Below, one piece after another: positions 35,588-43,832 of a DNA stretch of 64,000 bases. The notes under the pieces were generated by a model that worked only from the letters and a program-made list of their open reading frames with translations, had not been told where the DNA came from and searched no databases. Within the stretch, counting starts at the first letter, position 1; each line of letters opens with the position of its first letter. This stretch comes from SHZL01 sp963784425 (GTDB lineage: Bacteria; Pseudomonadota; Gammaproteobacteria; Xanthomonadales; SZUA-36), in assembly GCA_963784425.1 (NCBI GenBank), contig CAWARM010000019.1, positions 13,803 to 77,802 on the forward strand. The letters are read 5' to 3'. The position numbers and the translations under genes are program-made.

Positions 35588-36402
35588 AACAGATCGTCCC
35601 GCTAGCCCAGGCGCTCGATGACACCATCTTCGGCTCGAAGGCGGTCGGGCTTGGGCAGGCCATCCGGGAAGGTCTTCCCGTTCCACCTGGAGTGGCGCTT
35701 TCCGGCGCGATGGTCGAAGCCGTTGCAGCAGGGGAAAAACCCGCGATCAAGGAGGCTGCCAAGTGGGTCAAACCGCTCGGTGGCCCACTCGCGGTCCGCT
35801 CCTCCGCCATGGACGAGGACGGCGCCGCGGCGAGCTTTGCGGGGCAACACCTGACCTTGCTCAACGTTCCCTCGGCTAATGAGCTGGGACCGGCGTTGAG
35901 CAAGATATGGTGGTCGGCGAACTCGGACTCGGCGATTACCTACCGTCAGCGCGTCGGCCTGTTTACGCGCCCCAGTGTCGGCGTCGTCGTCCAGGCGCTG
36001 CTCGATCCCCAGACCGCGGGGGTCATGTTCACGCAGAACCCCGTCACCGGTGATGACGAGCGGGTAATCGAGGCGAGTTGGGGGCTCGGTGAGGCAGTCG
36101 TCGCCGGTATTGTCATTCCGGACCACTACCGCATCAACCGTTCGGGACAGGTGCTGGAACAAAGCGCTGGATTCAAAAAAATCGCGGTCCGGCGGCTTCC
36201 GCATGGGGGCACAGTTGAAGAGAGTGTCGCACCGGAACTGGTAGAGAGACTGTGCCTCAACGATGAGGAACTGCAGAAGCTGAATTCGCTCGCTGACCGG
36301 TGTGACCACATCTACGGACCTGCGCGGGACATCGAGTGGGCCATCGCCGACGGCGTGCTCTATCTGCTGCAGTGCCGCGCGATTACGCAGGCAGGGCAGT
36401 AA
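35584..36402 (+). CDS. Stand-alone PEP/pyruvate-binding ATP-grasp domain protein
   Basis: The start is GTG at 35584, overlapping the previous stop (GTGA). The 272-residue product is a complete PPDK_N-type nucleotide domain: G-S-K-A-V-G-L-G-Q-A near residue 18, the ATP loop V-R-S-S-A-M-D-E-D-G-A-A-A-S-F-A-G, V-V-V-Q-A-L-L-D-P-Q-T-A-G-V-M-F-T, and the closing G-P-A-R-D-I-E-W-A-I...Q-C-R-A-I-T. It should phosphorylate the histidine of the upstream protein. Splitting of these two domains into separate coupled genes in swapped order is unusual. Confidence 0.85.
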   Translation: MKQIVPLAQALDDTIFGSKAVGLGQAIREGLPVPPGVALSGAMVEAVAAGEKPAIKEAAKWVKPLGGPLAVRSSAMDEDGAAASFAGQHLTLLNVPSANELGPALSKIWWSANSDSAITYRQRVGLFTRPSVGVVVQALLDPQTAGVMFTQNPVTGDDERVIEASWGLGEAVVAGIVIPDHYRINRSGQVLEQSAGFKKIAVRRLPHGGTVEESVAPELVERLCLNDEELQKLNSLADRCDHIYGPARDIEWAIADGVLYLLQCRAITQAGQ

Positions 36403-36412
36403 GAGACGATCA

Positions 36413-36829
36413 ATGCCGCAGCGAGGAGCCCCCATCGAAGTCCTGCAAAGCGTGCCGCTGTTCGCGGACCTGAGCAAGCATGAGATCCGGCAAATTGCCC
36501 GCCTGTTCAAGGAGCGCCGTTTTGCAGCAGGTGAGACCGTGATTCAGGAGGGCTCGGGAGGGGCCGCTTTCTATGTGATCGAATCCGGCGAGGCGACCGT
36601 TTCCATCCACGGAAAAATGAATACAACCTTGAAACCAGGCGACTATTTCGGCGAAATCGCCATGATCGATGAGGGTACGCGCATGGCGACCATCACCGCT
36701 TCCAGTGAACTCGTGTGTTTCGGCCTGACCTACTGGGATTTCCGCCCGCTGGTGGAGTCGAACGGTGTGATTGGCTGGAAACTTCTGCAGCGCATGGCAA
36801 AGATGCTTCGCGCCGCCGAGGCAAAGTAG
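36413..36829 (+). CDS. Cyclic-nucleotide-binding domain protein (single domain)
   Basis: The start at 36413 lies 10 nt after the preceding gene. The upstream extension of the frame is within that gene and is ignored. The 138-residue protein is almost only a cNMP-binding domain: F-A-A-G-E-T-V-I-Q-E-G, F-Y-V-I-E-S-G-E-A-T-V, and the phosphate-binding cassette F-G-E-I-A-M-I-D-E-G-T-R-M-A-T-I-T-A with the conserved Glu and Arg. There is no DNA-binding domain, so it is not a Crp-type regulator. Its position implies that it couples cAMP or cGMP levels to the split phosphotransferase. Confidence 0.85.
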   Translation: MPQRGAPIEVLQSVPLFADLSKHEIRQIARLFKERRFAAGETVIQEGSGGAAFYVIESGEATVSIHGKMNTTLKPGDYFGEIAMIDEGTRMATITASSELVCFGLTYWDFRPLVESNGVIGWKLLQRMAKMLRAAEAK

Positions 36830-36836
36830 AAAGGGA

Positions 36837-37223
36837 TCAGGGGCTGCCAGTGGCGCGTTCGCTCATCAGGGCAAGTTGATTCCCGTCCGGGTCACAGAAC
36901 TCCGCCAACCAAAGCTCCGAGTAAGTCGTTCGATGAACTACATGGGGTTTTGCACTGAAACTAGCGCCTTTTTCCTTTAGTGTTGCAAACACGGCAGCAA
37001 TGTCCGGCACCTGGAAATAGATAGTCGAACCGCGTTGCGCCTGCTGGCCCGGAGGGAGTATGCCAACCAGCAGCCTCACGCCAGAGCAATTGAAAAATGC
37101 CATTTGTGGCGGAGCGCTGAACAGGAAAGGAATGCCGAGGACATCGCGGTAGAACGCAATGCCTTTGTCAAAGTCATCGACCGGGATCAGTAGCTGCGCT
37201 ACTTTCGCATTCTCGAGATTCAT
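36837..37223 (-). CDS. VOC-superfamily (glyoxalase/dioxygenase-like) protein
   Basis: The ATG at 37223 is chosen because GGAAGGAGGGAGGA lies directly upstream; an in-frame start at 37256 has none. The 128-residue protein has the two beta-alpha-beta-beta-beta modules of the vicinal-oxygen-chelate fold (D-D-F-D-K-G-I-A-F-Y-R-D-V-L-G-I-P at the start, L-A-E-F-C-D-P-D-G-N-Q-L-A-L at the end). Members include glyoxalase I, resistance proteins and dioxygenases. The specific activity is unknown. It converges on the cNMP gene across 7 nt. Confidence 0.88.
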   Translation of the reverse strand: MNLENAKVAQLLIPVDDFDKGIAFYRDVLGIPFLFSAPPQMAFFNCSGVRLLVGILPPGQQAQRGSTIYFQVPDIAAVFATLKEKGASFSAKPHVVHRTTYSELWLAEFCDPDGNQLALMSERATGSP

Positions 37224-37395
37224 TCCTCCCTCCTTCCGAACCTGCAGCACCAGCAAGAGGAAAGAATAATTGCATTATTCGCAGAAATCTATTCGCCTGA
37301 GGTGACCCGTGGAGCGCGTACAATCGACAGGCAGATCCCCGGTGCGTAGACTGTAACTGGGCATCAGGATTTCAATACACGCAAAGGAGAGTGTC

Positions 37396-37947
37396 ATGAC
37401 GAAATCAATGGCTGTTCTCTTTTTTTTACTGGCAGCGGCCTCCGTTGTATGCGCCGACGAACAAAAGTGGGGAGCCCCCGAGGCTCCTGCAGTCCCCGAG
37501 GCTGATGGTTTCATCACTATTCCCGGCGCGGCCATTCCGCCTTCAAGTGAACACACCTACAAGGCAGTCTTCAACGCCACACGGGCGGCAGGTGAACCCG
37601 ATCAACTCGTGCCTGCCATCAATATGGCTGGATCCGAGTTGAACGCATTGGCTGCCAGTGGAGTGCCGTTGGAGAATGCTCAGTTCGTGCTGGTGTTTCA
37701 CGGGGCGGCCATTGACGGCATCCTCAATGAGGAGACCTACAAATCCAAATACGGAATCAGCAACCCGAATCTTCCGGCCATCGCAAAAATGCGGGCAGCA
37801 GGTGTACGGATTTACGTGTGCGGCCAGAATCTCGCCTTTGAAAACTTTGACAAGACTACACTTGCCCCGAATGTTGTGATTGCAAGCGATGCCCTTATTG
37901 TGCTCATGACTTTCCAGAATCAGGGCTATGCATTGCTGAGCTTCTAA
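37396..37947 (+). CDS. Exported DsrE/DsrF-like protein
   Basis: The 183-residue protein has a signal peptide (cleaved near S-V-V-C-A-D). The mature part carries the DsrE-like fold, with Y-K-A-V-F-N-A-T, an I-N-M-A-G-S-E-L-N-A-L helix, F-V-L-V-F-H-G-A-A and the late cysteine in V-Y-V-C-G-Q-N-L. In cytoplasmic DsrE/TusD proteins that cysteine carries sulfur. Periplasmic relatives are common and uncharacterised. It converges on a di-haem peroxidase gene across 7 nt. Confidence 0.8.
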   Translation: MTKSMAVLFFLLAAASVVCADEQKWGAPEAPAVPEADGFITIPGAAIPPSSEHTYKAVFNATRAAGEPDQLVPAINMAGSELNALAASGVPLENAQFVLVFHGAAIDGILNEETYKSKYGISNPNLPAIAKMRAAGVRIYVCGQNLAFENFDKTTLAPNVVIASDALIVLMTFQNQGYALLSF

Positions 37948-37954
37948 GCTGCGA

Positions 37955-39554
37955 TTAACCTCGCTGGGGACATTCCTCGAAGCGCATCGTTGGGTAGCCG
38001 CTCGGCACACTGGCCGGGACCAGCGCGCACAGGTTTTGCCGTTTCGCCCGTTCGTCCAGCAGCCCGTCCCGCACGAACGCCACAAGCGCCTGGAACTCCT
38101 GCGCACTCAACCTGATCGGGGTTGCAAGAAGCGGATCGATGCGTTCAAGGACCGGCTCGATAGGGCCGAGACGGTACGTGAGGTCCTTGTCAACGCCCGC
38201 GGCAACCGGGTTGTAGCTGCGAGCCGAAGCGAATACGTCCAGGTGGTGCCGAATCGCGTCCTCGAGGCGCGTGAATGCTCCGTTGTGGAAAAACGCCGGC
38301 TGCAGGGCGGCATTGCGTAGGGGCGAACTGCGGAATTTGTAGCGGTCCGCCGGATTCCCTGTGACCTGCTCCAAGCCGAAGTCCTCGTCGCGTCCCGGCC
38401 CGTCGAAGATCACATTACCCGTTCCGACACCGAAAAACGGAGCGATTTGTGGGACCCCGATGACGTGCATCTGGAAATCGCTAAACATCTCGTTCGACGC
38501 TCCCGAGACGGCATGGCAACTTGAGCAGCGACCGCTGCCGAAGAACACCAGCGCCCCTTCTTTCTGCTGCGGCGTCATAGCGCGCGAATTGCCGCGGGCA
38601 AATTGGTCGATCGGCGCGTCCGCAAACACCAGGGCGAACTCAAATTCGGCGATTGCCCGACCGAACATGGTGAAGTCAATCGGTGCCCCGGAAGCGACCT
38701 CCGGGAAGCTCGCTCCGAAAAGATCACGGTAGGCCGGAGTGCCGTTGAGCCTCTCGAGAACCGCTTGCCGGATCGGCTCGTTGCGAAATCCGCTCCCGTC
38801 AGGCGGGGGAACGGTCCCTCCGAGTCCGTCGTCGAACTGGTCGAACTCGGGCCCGATGGATCCGGCGGTGCCGGTGAATCCAGCAACTTCGACAAGCTCC
38901 GTCGGCGGGATGTGGGCCTGCGCGATCAGCAGGTGTGTCACGATCAGGATCATTTGGAGGGAACTCCGTCACCCCCTCGGGGGCGGGAAAGAGATAACCC
39001 TGTGAGTTGTCAAACGGGTCGCCAGACGGCGCGGAGAACCGTCCGTTCCACATGAGTTTCGGGTAGAAAGCCGTGTTGGCGGCGCTCGGGGCGCGGCGCT
39101 GGTTGCGCGGTCCGGAGCGGTTTTTTCCCACGCGGTTGTTATTCTGCACGCCGATCGCGATCGACTGGCTGTCTCCGAAGGCGTTCGCTGGCGAGTGGCA
39201 CCCCCCGCATGTGTTGTCGTCGTGAAGTCCGCCGTAGGTGTCGAACCACAGAAGCCTTCCGAGATCCGCGAGATCGACGTCGATAGGCCGGCCGAGCCGC
39301 TGCTCAATCGATGAGCCCACGGTTCCGGTGAAGCCGGCGTCGTGAAGCACCTCGCGCAGCTGTTCGTCAAGATCCGGCAACGACTTGGCCACGGCAGTTG
39401 GCAATAACGCCAGCGACGCGAGGACAACAGCGACTACGAACGCGAGACGTGATTCGGGCAGCACGATTCGGTCCCTCCTGAAACTGGATTTGCGCAGATA
39501 GAGCATTAATGTTCGTGCTGTCGAGCTCGTCATTGGTCGATTTTCCATCTTCAT
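37955..39554 (-). pseudogene. Di-haem cytochrome c peroxidase/MauG family, frameshifted near 38950
   Basis: The N-terminal frame (39554 downward) has a signal peptide (R-L-A-F-V-V-A-V-V-L-A-S-L), the first haem motif C-G-G-C-H and N-R-V-G-K-N-R-S-G. It stops making sense after E-G-V-T-E-F-P. The sense continues in the next frame from about 38955 (L-L-I-A-Q-A-H-I-P-P-T-E) to 37955, with the second haem motif C-S-S-C-H. A +1 shift is needed. The combined ~530 residues match bacterial cytochrome c peroxidase/MauG proteins, which reduce H2O2 or oxidise protein side chains in the periplasm. As sequenced, no full-length protein can be made. Confidence 0.8.
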
Positions 39555-39800
39555 CAGTAGCGCCTCAGAGCATAAAAAAATTGATACATCAGAAGCCCGG
39601 GTTCATATTAGTCGGCAAGTCTAAAAGGCCTATGAATAAAAGATGAAGACAGGTTAAATGTTGAATGAAAAATACCTATGCCAAAATTGACAGCAAAATA
39701 TCTTGCTATTTCCAGGGTGACAAACGGGAAGAAACCAGGGAGGAGATCATCATTTCAAACTCACCAAGCATGTCCTTTACCCTTAACTAAGGAGACGTAA

Positions 39801-40064
39801 ATGAGCGCAATTCGACCGAACAGAGCAGGACTGGTACTCGGGATGTTTCTTGGTGGGTGGCACCTGGCGTGGTCGCTGCTGGTGGCAATCGGTTTTGCCC
39901 AGCCATTGATCGACTTCATTTTCTGGATTCACTTCATCAAACCGGTTTACGTGATTGAGCAATTCAACATCGGCATCGCGCTGCTGTTAGTGGTCGTAAC
40001 GACCGCCATCGGCTATATCCTGGGCTGGGGATTCGGCGTGCTGTGGAACAAATTTCACACATAA
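39801..40064 (+). CDS. Small three-helix membrane protein
   Basis: AAGGAG (39789-39794) and an ATG at 39801 support translation. The 87-residue protein has three hydrophobic segments (residues ~9-30, ~34-48 and ~56-80) with W-H-L-A-W-S-L-L in the first. It resembles small uncharacterised inner-membrane proteins. Function is unknown. The 246-nt AT-richer gap before it (39555-39800) holds no gene that I can see and should contain its promoter. Confidence 0.65.
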   Translation: MSAIRPNRAGLVLGMFLGGWHLAWSLLVAIGFAQPLIDFIFWIHFIKPVYVIEQFNIGIALLLVVVTTAIGYILGWGFGVLWNKFHT

Positions 40065-40160
40065 GCGTTCATGTTTCCATGATGCCTGGCCCAGTCGGGC
40101 GCTTCCCGCCAGAAAGGGGGCAGCTCAAGGCAATTACGAAAACCGATTACTTGCAGCTCG

Positions 40161-40748
40161 ATGCCTTCCCTCTCCTCATTACTCACTGAAGTCCGCGCGT
40201 GCAGGCTATGCGCCGAATACCTGCCGCTGGGTCCCCGTCCGGTGGTCCAGTTACACCCCTCGGCCCGCATCCTGATTGCGGGCCAGGCGCCAGGCAAGAA
40301 GGTGCATGAAACAGGCCTGCCGTTCAACGATGTTAGCGGCGACAGGCTGCGCGCATGGTTGGGCATTTCGCGCGAGGTGTTTTACAACGCCAGGCAAGTT
40401 GCCATCCTGCCCATGGGTTTCTGCTTCCCGGGAACGGGTAAATCCGGCGATCTGCCGCCACGACCGGAGTGCGCCCCAGCCTGGAGGGCGAAGCTACTGT
40501 CGCAGCTGAAGAAGCTCCAACTCACGCTGGTCATAGGACGATACGCACAGGACTATCACCTGCCGAACGAGGCAGCATCCGTCACCGAAGTGGTTCAGGC
40601 ATGGCGCAAAAACTGGCCCCACACCGTGCCCCTGCCGCATCCCAGCCCGCGCAATATCCGGTGGCTCAAGCGCAATCCATGGTTCGAAGAAGAGCTCATT
40701 CCTGTTCTTCGAATCCGGGTGTTGGAGGTTCTGGGGCTTGCCAGTTAA
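40161..40748 (+). CDS. Uracil-DNA-glycosylase-superfamily protein
   Basis: The 195-residue protein has the family's first motif G-Q-A-P-G (residues ~41-45) and the late P-H-P-S-P-R-N (about residues 153-159), with the central hydrophobic strand L-T-L-V-I-G-R-Y-A. Two N-terminal cysteines (C-R-L-C) recall the Fe-S-binding family 4/5 enzymes, but the other two ligands are not evident. Such enzymes remove uracil or other deaminated bases from DNA. No Shine-Dalgarno is obvious at the ATG. Confidence 0.82.
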   Translation: MPSLSSLLTEVRACRLCAEYLPLGPRPVVQLHPSARILIAGQAPGKKVHETGLPFNDVSGDRLRAWLGISREVFYNARQVAILPMGFCFPGTGKSGDLPPRPECAPAWRAKLLSQLKKLQLTLVIGRYAQDYHLPNEAASVTEVVQAWRKNWPHTVPLPHPSPRNIRWLKRNPWFEEELIPVLRIRVLEVLGLAS

Positions 40749-40900
40749 GCGTGGCTATGAGCGCTCGTCAGCACATTTATCGTCCTGGGAGCGCCCTGCT
40801 CAGGCGGTCGGGATTTTTTCCATGCGACTTGTTGTAGCCGCTGCTGATTTCCGGCGTTAAACTTCACGTCTTTCGGATTCAGTTCAACAGGAAAATTGCC

Positions 40901-41851
40901 ATGTCAGACCAGAAGATCATTGCGGTAGTGGGTGCCACCGGCGCCCAAGGTGGCGGACTGGTGCGAGCCATTGTGGGCGATCCGGGCGGAAGTTTCACAG
41001 CGCGGGCAATCACCCGGGATGTCAATTCCGCGAAAGCCCGGGCACTTGCAGATTTGGGTGCCGAGGTGGTGGCCGCCGACGTTGATGACGAGACCAGCCT
41101 GGCCGCAGCGCTGAAAGGGGCGTACGGCGCCTACTTCGTGACCTTTTTCTGGGAACACTTCTCACCGGAGAAGGAGAAGGCGCAGATCGGCAACATGGCC
41201 AGGGCGGCGAAGGCGGCAGGACTCAAGCATGTCATATGGTCCACGCTGGAAGATACCCGCGAATGGATACCGCTCTCGGACACGCGGATGCCCACCCTGA
41301 TGGGCAAGTACAAGGTTCCCCACTTTGATGCCAAGGGCGAGTCCAATAAGGTCTTTACCGATCAGGGCGTGCCGACGACGTTTCTCTTCACCTCGTTCTA
41401 CTGGGACAACCTGATTTACTTTGGCATGGGCCCCAGGAAAGGCCCCGATGGAAAGCTCGCTTTCACCTTGCCGATGGGTGACCGGAAGCTTCCAGGCATC
41501 GCTGCCGAGGACATCGGAAAATGCGCCTACGGTATCTTCAAGAAAGGTTCGGAGTACATCGGCAAGAGCGTGGGAATTGCAGGCGAGCACCTGACCGGCA
41601 AGCAGATGGCAGACGCTTTGTCTCTGGCCCTGGGGCAGGAAGTGGTGCACAACGCAGTGAGTCCGGAGGTGTTCCGCAGCTTCGGTTTTCCCGGTGCCGA
41701 GGACCTGGGCAATATGTTCCAGTTCAACCACGACTTTGAGCACGTGTTCTGCGCTGCGCGCAGCATCAGTGTTTCCCGGGCTCTGAACCCCTCGCTGCAG
41801 ACGTTTGAAACCTGGCTGGCCCGGAACAAGGCGAGCATTCCGCTTGAGTAG
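40901..41851 (+). CDS. NmrA-family NAD(P)-binding protein
   Basis: The 316-residue protein opens with the Rossmann motif V-V-G-A-T-G-A-Q-G-G (residues ~9-18) and continues as an atypical short-chain dehydrogenase of the NmrA/HSCARG type (K-H-V-I-W-S-T-L-E-D-T near residue 110). NmrA proteins often sense NADP/NADPH rather than catalyse. The active-site Y-x-x-x-K is not clear. The gene is intact and isolated on the plus strand. Confidence 0.85.
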   Translation: MSDQKIIAVVGATGAQGGGLVRAIVGDPGGSFTARAITRDVNSAKARALADLGAEVVAADVDDETSLAAALKGAYGAYFVTFFWEHFSPEKEKAQIGNMARAAKAAGLKHVIWSTLEDTREWIPLSDTRMPTLMGKYKVPHFDAKGESNKVFTDQGVPTTFLFTSFYWDNLIYFGMGPRKGPDGKLAFTLPMGDRKLPGIAAEDIGKCAYGIFKKGSEYIGKSVGIAGEHLTGKQMADALSLALGQEVVHNAVSPEVFRSFGFPGAEDLGNMFQFNHDFEHVFCAARSISVSRALNPSLQTFETWLARNKASIPLE

Positions 41852-41897
41852 TTCCTTAACCCTGGCGGGGTTGCTCATTCGCAGAGGCAAGTAACTA

Positions 41898-42134
41898 ATG
41901 GCTGGCTATTGGCTTGCACAGGTGAACGTCGGCCTGGCCCGGCACGAAATGGATTCCATCCATATGCAGGGCTTTGTTTCGCGCCTGGAGGAAATTGACT
42001 CCCTGGCAGATCATGCGCCTGGTTTTGTATGGCGCCTGCAAACGGAAGAGGGGGACTCAACCTCGATCAGGGTTTTCGATGATCCTCTCATGCTCGTGAA
42101 CCTGAAATGCCGGCGCAATGACCCATGCACATAG
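41898..42134 (+). CDS. DUF3291-like protein, apparently truncated
   Basis: The 78-residue product begins like DUF3291 proteins (Y-W-L-A-Q-V-N-V-G-L-A-R, then S-L-A-D-H-A-P-G-F-V-W-R-L-Q). It ends within F-D-D-P-L-M-L-V-N-L followed by unrelated C-R-R-N-D-P-C-T. DUF3291 proteins are about 150 residues, with W-E-S-V-E at this point, so roughly the second half is missing. The stop overlaps the GNAT gene start by 10 nt. A deletion fusing the two genes is the simplest reading. Confidence 0.55.
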   Translation: MAGYWLAQVNVGLARHEMDSIHMQGFVSRLEEIDSLADHAPGFVWRLQTEEGDSTSIRVFDDPLMLVNLKCRRNDPCT

Positions 42135-42580
42135 AATCCGACAATCTCTCCCGGCCTGAAGTACACGCGTTGTTGCACGAGCACCTGAGCAGCATGGCCA
42201 GTTTGTCGCCTGCAGACAGCGTCCATGCCCTGGATTTAGATGGCCTGCGCCAACCTGACGTTACGTTCTGGACTGCGTGGTCAGGCCCCGACCTGCTCGG
42301 TTGTGGCGCGCTCAAGGAATTGAGCCCCACGCACGGCGAGATCAAGTCCATGCGTACTGCCACAGCACACCTGCGTAAAGGCGTTGCCCGAGCCATCCTG
42401 GCGCACATCATTGACGAAGCCCGTAAGCGTTCCTACAATCGCCTCAGCCTGGAAACCGGTTCCATGCAAGCGTTCCAGCCGGCACACCAGTTGTATCTTG
42501 AATTTGGTTTCACCTTCTGTCCGTCGTTCGCTGACTATGTCGAAGACCCGCACTGTGTCTTCATGACCCGCACACTTTGA
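42125..42580 (+). CDS. GNAT-family N-acetyltransferase
   Basis: The 151-residue protein has GNAT motif A (E-I-K-S-M-R-T-A-T-A-H-L-R-K-G-V-A-R-A-I-L, about residues 77-97) for acetyl-CoA binding and motif B (L-Y-L-E-F-G-F-T-F-C) near residue 125. It probably acetylates a small molecule, as small stand-alone GNATs do. It heads a chain of short genes (42125-43832) with overlapping or nearly touching ends. Confidence 0.88.
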   Translation: MHIESDNLSRPEVHALLHEHLSSMASLSPADSVHALDLDGLRQPDVTFWTAWSGPDLLGCGALKELSPTHGEIKSMRTATAHLRKGVARAILAHIIDEARKRSYNRLSLETGSMQAFQPAHQLYLEFGFTFCPSFADYVEDPHCVFMTRTL

Positions 42581-42592
42581 TTGGAGACTGCA

Positions 42593-42847
42593 ATGCTTGA
42601 ACTTCGCCCCTCCTGCGAATGTTGCGATGCCGCACTCCCGCCCGAGTCCACGCAGGCGCGCATCTGCACCTTTGAGTGTACGTTTTGCGCTACCTGCGCT
42701 GAGGACTTCTTGCATGGCACATGCCCGAACTGCGGGGGCGAACTGCTCGCGCGGCCAAGGCGTCCAGCGCACCTGCTCGCTGCAAACCCACCCTCCACGG
42801 TGCGTGTGCACAAGCCCGCAGGCTGTGGGCGAGATCCAGGGCCATGA
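42593..42847 (+). CDS. DUF1272 zinc-ribbon protein
   Basis: The ATG at 42593, 12 nt after the GNAT stop, gives an 84-residue protein. Four Cys pairs (C-E-C-C, C-T-F-E-C-T-F-C-A-T-C, C-P-N-C) form zinc-binding sites typical of DUF1272. The function is unknown; a nucleic-acid or protein adaptor role is possible. Its stop overlaps the next start (ATGA). Confidence 0.85.
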   Translation: MLELRPSCECCDAALPPESTQARICTFECTFCATCAEDFLHGTCPNCGGELLARPRRPAHLLAANPPSTVRVHKPAGCGRDPGP

Positions 42848-43260
42848 GACTGTTTTTTCAGATTGTCTTCGCCGTGGCCGTTGGATTCGGGGCGCTTTAT
42901 GCAGGGGTCGTGAACTTCTATCTGGCCTCCGGGGTGCTCCACTTATTCTACGGCCTGGACCTGAGCAGCCTTCCGGCTGAAACGCTGTCAGCCATCGACT
43001 CCTCGGTTCGCTTGCTTTCAGGAATGTGGATTGCGGCAGGTCTTGTTGCCTTGGTGGTACTGCCCAGGTTTGAGAACAACACTACTGTTCTGCGCCTGGT
43101 TCTGCTTGGAATGGCGCTGGGTGCCATCGGCGAGTTGCTTGCTAAAATCGAATTGGATGGTGACGTAACAGCCGCCGTGATCAAGGCCTCAGTTCAGGTC
43201 GCAATTTACCTCGCGTTGGAAGTGTGGCGCAGCTTCCTGTGCCGCGCACGAACAGCATGA
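42844..43260 (+). CDS. DUF4345-like membrane protein
   Basis: The 138-residue protein has four predicted helices and the S-G-V-L-H-L-F-Y-G-L and D-S-S-V-R-L-L-S-G-M-W motifs that I associate with DUF4345. It is translationally coupled on both sides (ATGA at 42844 and at 43257). Function is unknown. Coupling with DUF1272 and the TMEM175-like channel suggests one transcript. Confidence 0.75.
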   Translation: MRLFFQIVFAVAVGFGALYAGVVNFYLASGVLHLFYGLDLSSLPAETLSAIDSSVRLLSGMWIAAGLVALVVLPRFENNTTVLRLVLLGMALGAIGELLAKIELDGDVTAAVIKASVQVAIYLALEVWRSFLCRARTA

Positions 43261-43832
43261 CCAAGAGCCGGCTGGAAGCCTTCAGCGATGGCGTGATTGC
43301 CATCATCATCACCATCATGGTGCTGGAGCTGAAAGTGCCGCATGGCGATCAATGGGACGACCTGACGAAATTGACCCCGGTGTTTATCAGCTACGTGCTG
43401 AGTTTCGTGAACGTGGCCATCTACTGGAACAATCACCACCACATGATGCATGCGGTGCAAAAGGTCAGCGGCAGCATCCTGTGGGCCAATATGCATCTGC
43501 TGTTCTGGCTGTCGCTGGTGCCGTTCACCACCGGCTGGATGGGCGAGAATCATTTTGCGGCTTTGCCCGTGGCTGTATACGCCTTCGATCTGCTGATGTG
43601 CGCAGTAGCCTATACCGTTTTGCAGCTTCGCATCATCCGGCTGCATGGTAGCGATTCCGCCCTGGCGCGCGCCTTGGGCAGTGACATCAAGGGCAAGACT
43701 TCCCTGGCTTGCTACGTTATTGCCATTCCCCTGGCGCTGCTGGGCCACACCTGGGTGTCAATTTCGCTACTGGTGCTGGTTTGGCTGATCTGGTTCATTC
43801 CTGATCGCCGCATTGAGAAAGTGCTGAGCTAA
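43257..43832 (+). CDS. TMEM175-family (DUF1211) potassium-channel-like protein
   Basis: The 191-residue protein starts M-T-K-S-R-L-E-A-F-S-D-G-V-I-A-I-I-I-T, the RxxxFSDG signature that lines the pore of bacterial TMEM175 channels. It has six predicted helices in one repeat, so it would act as a tetramer. The W-N-N-H-H-H-M-M-H segment is also typical. It is the last gene of the coupled chain. Its end overlaps the convergent histidine-kinase gene by 38 nt. Confidence 0.88.
   Translation: MTKSRLEAFSDGVIAIIITIMVLELKVPHGDQWDDLTKLTPVFISYVLSFVNVAIYWNNHHHMMHAVQKVSGSILWANMHLLFWLSLVPFTTGWMGENHFAALPVAVYAFDLLMCAVAYTVLQLRIIRLHGSDSALARALGSDIKGKTSLACYVIAIPLALLGHTWVSISLLVLVWLIWFIPDRRIEKVLS

Noticed and set aside
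33950..36402. Rifampin phosphotransferase
   Set aside because: The domain types match, but they are split and reordered, and no rifampin-binding sequence can be recognised, so a drug-resistance name would be unsupported.
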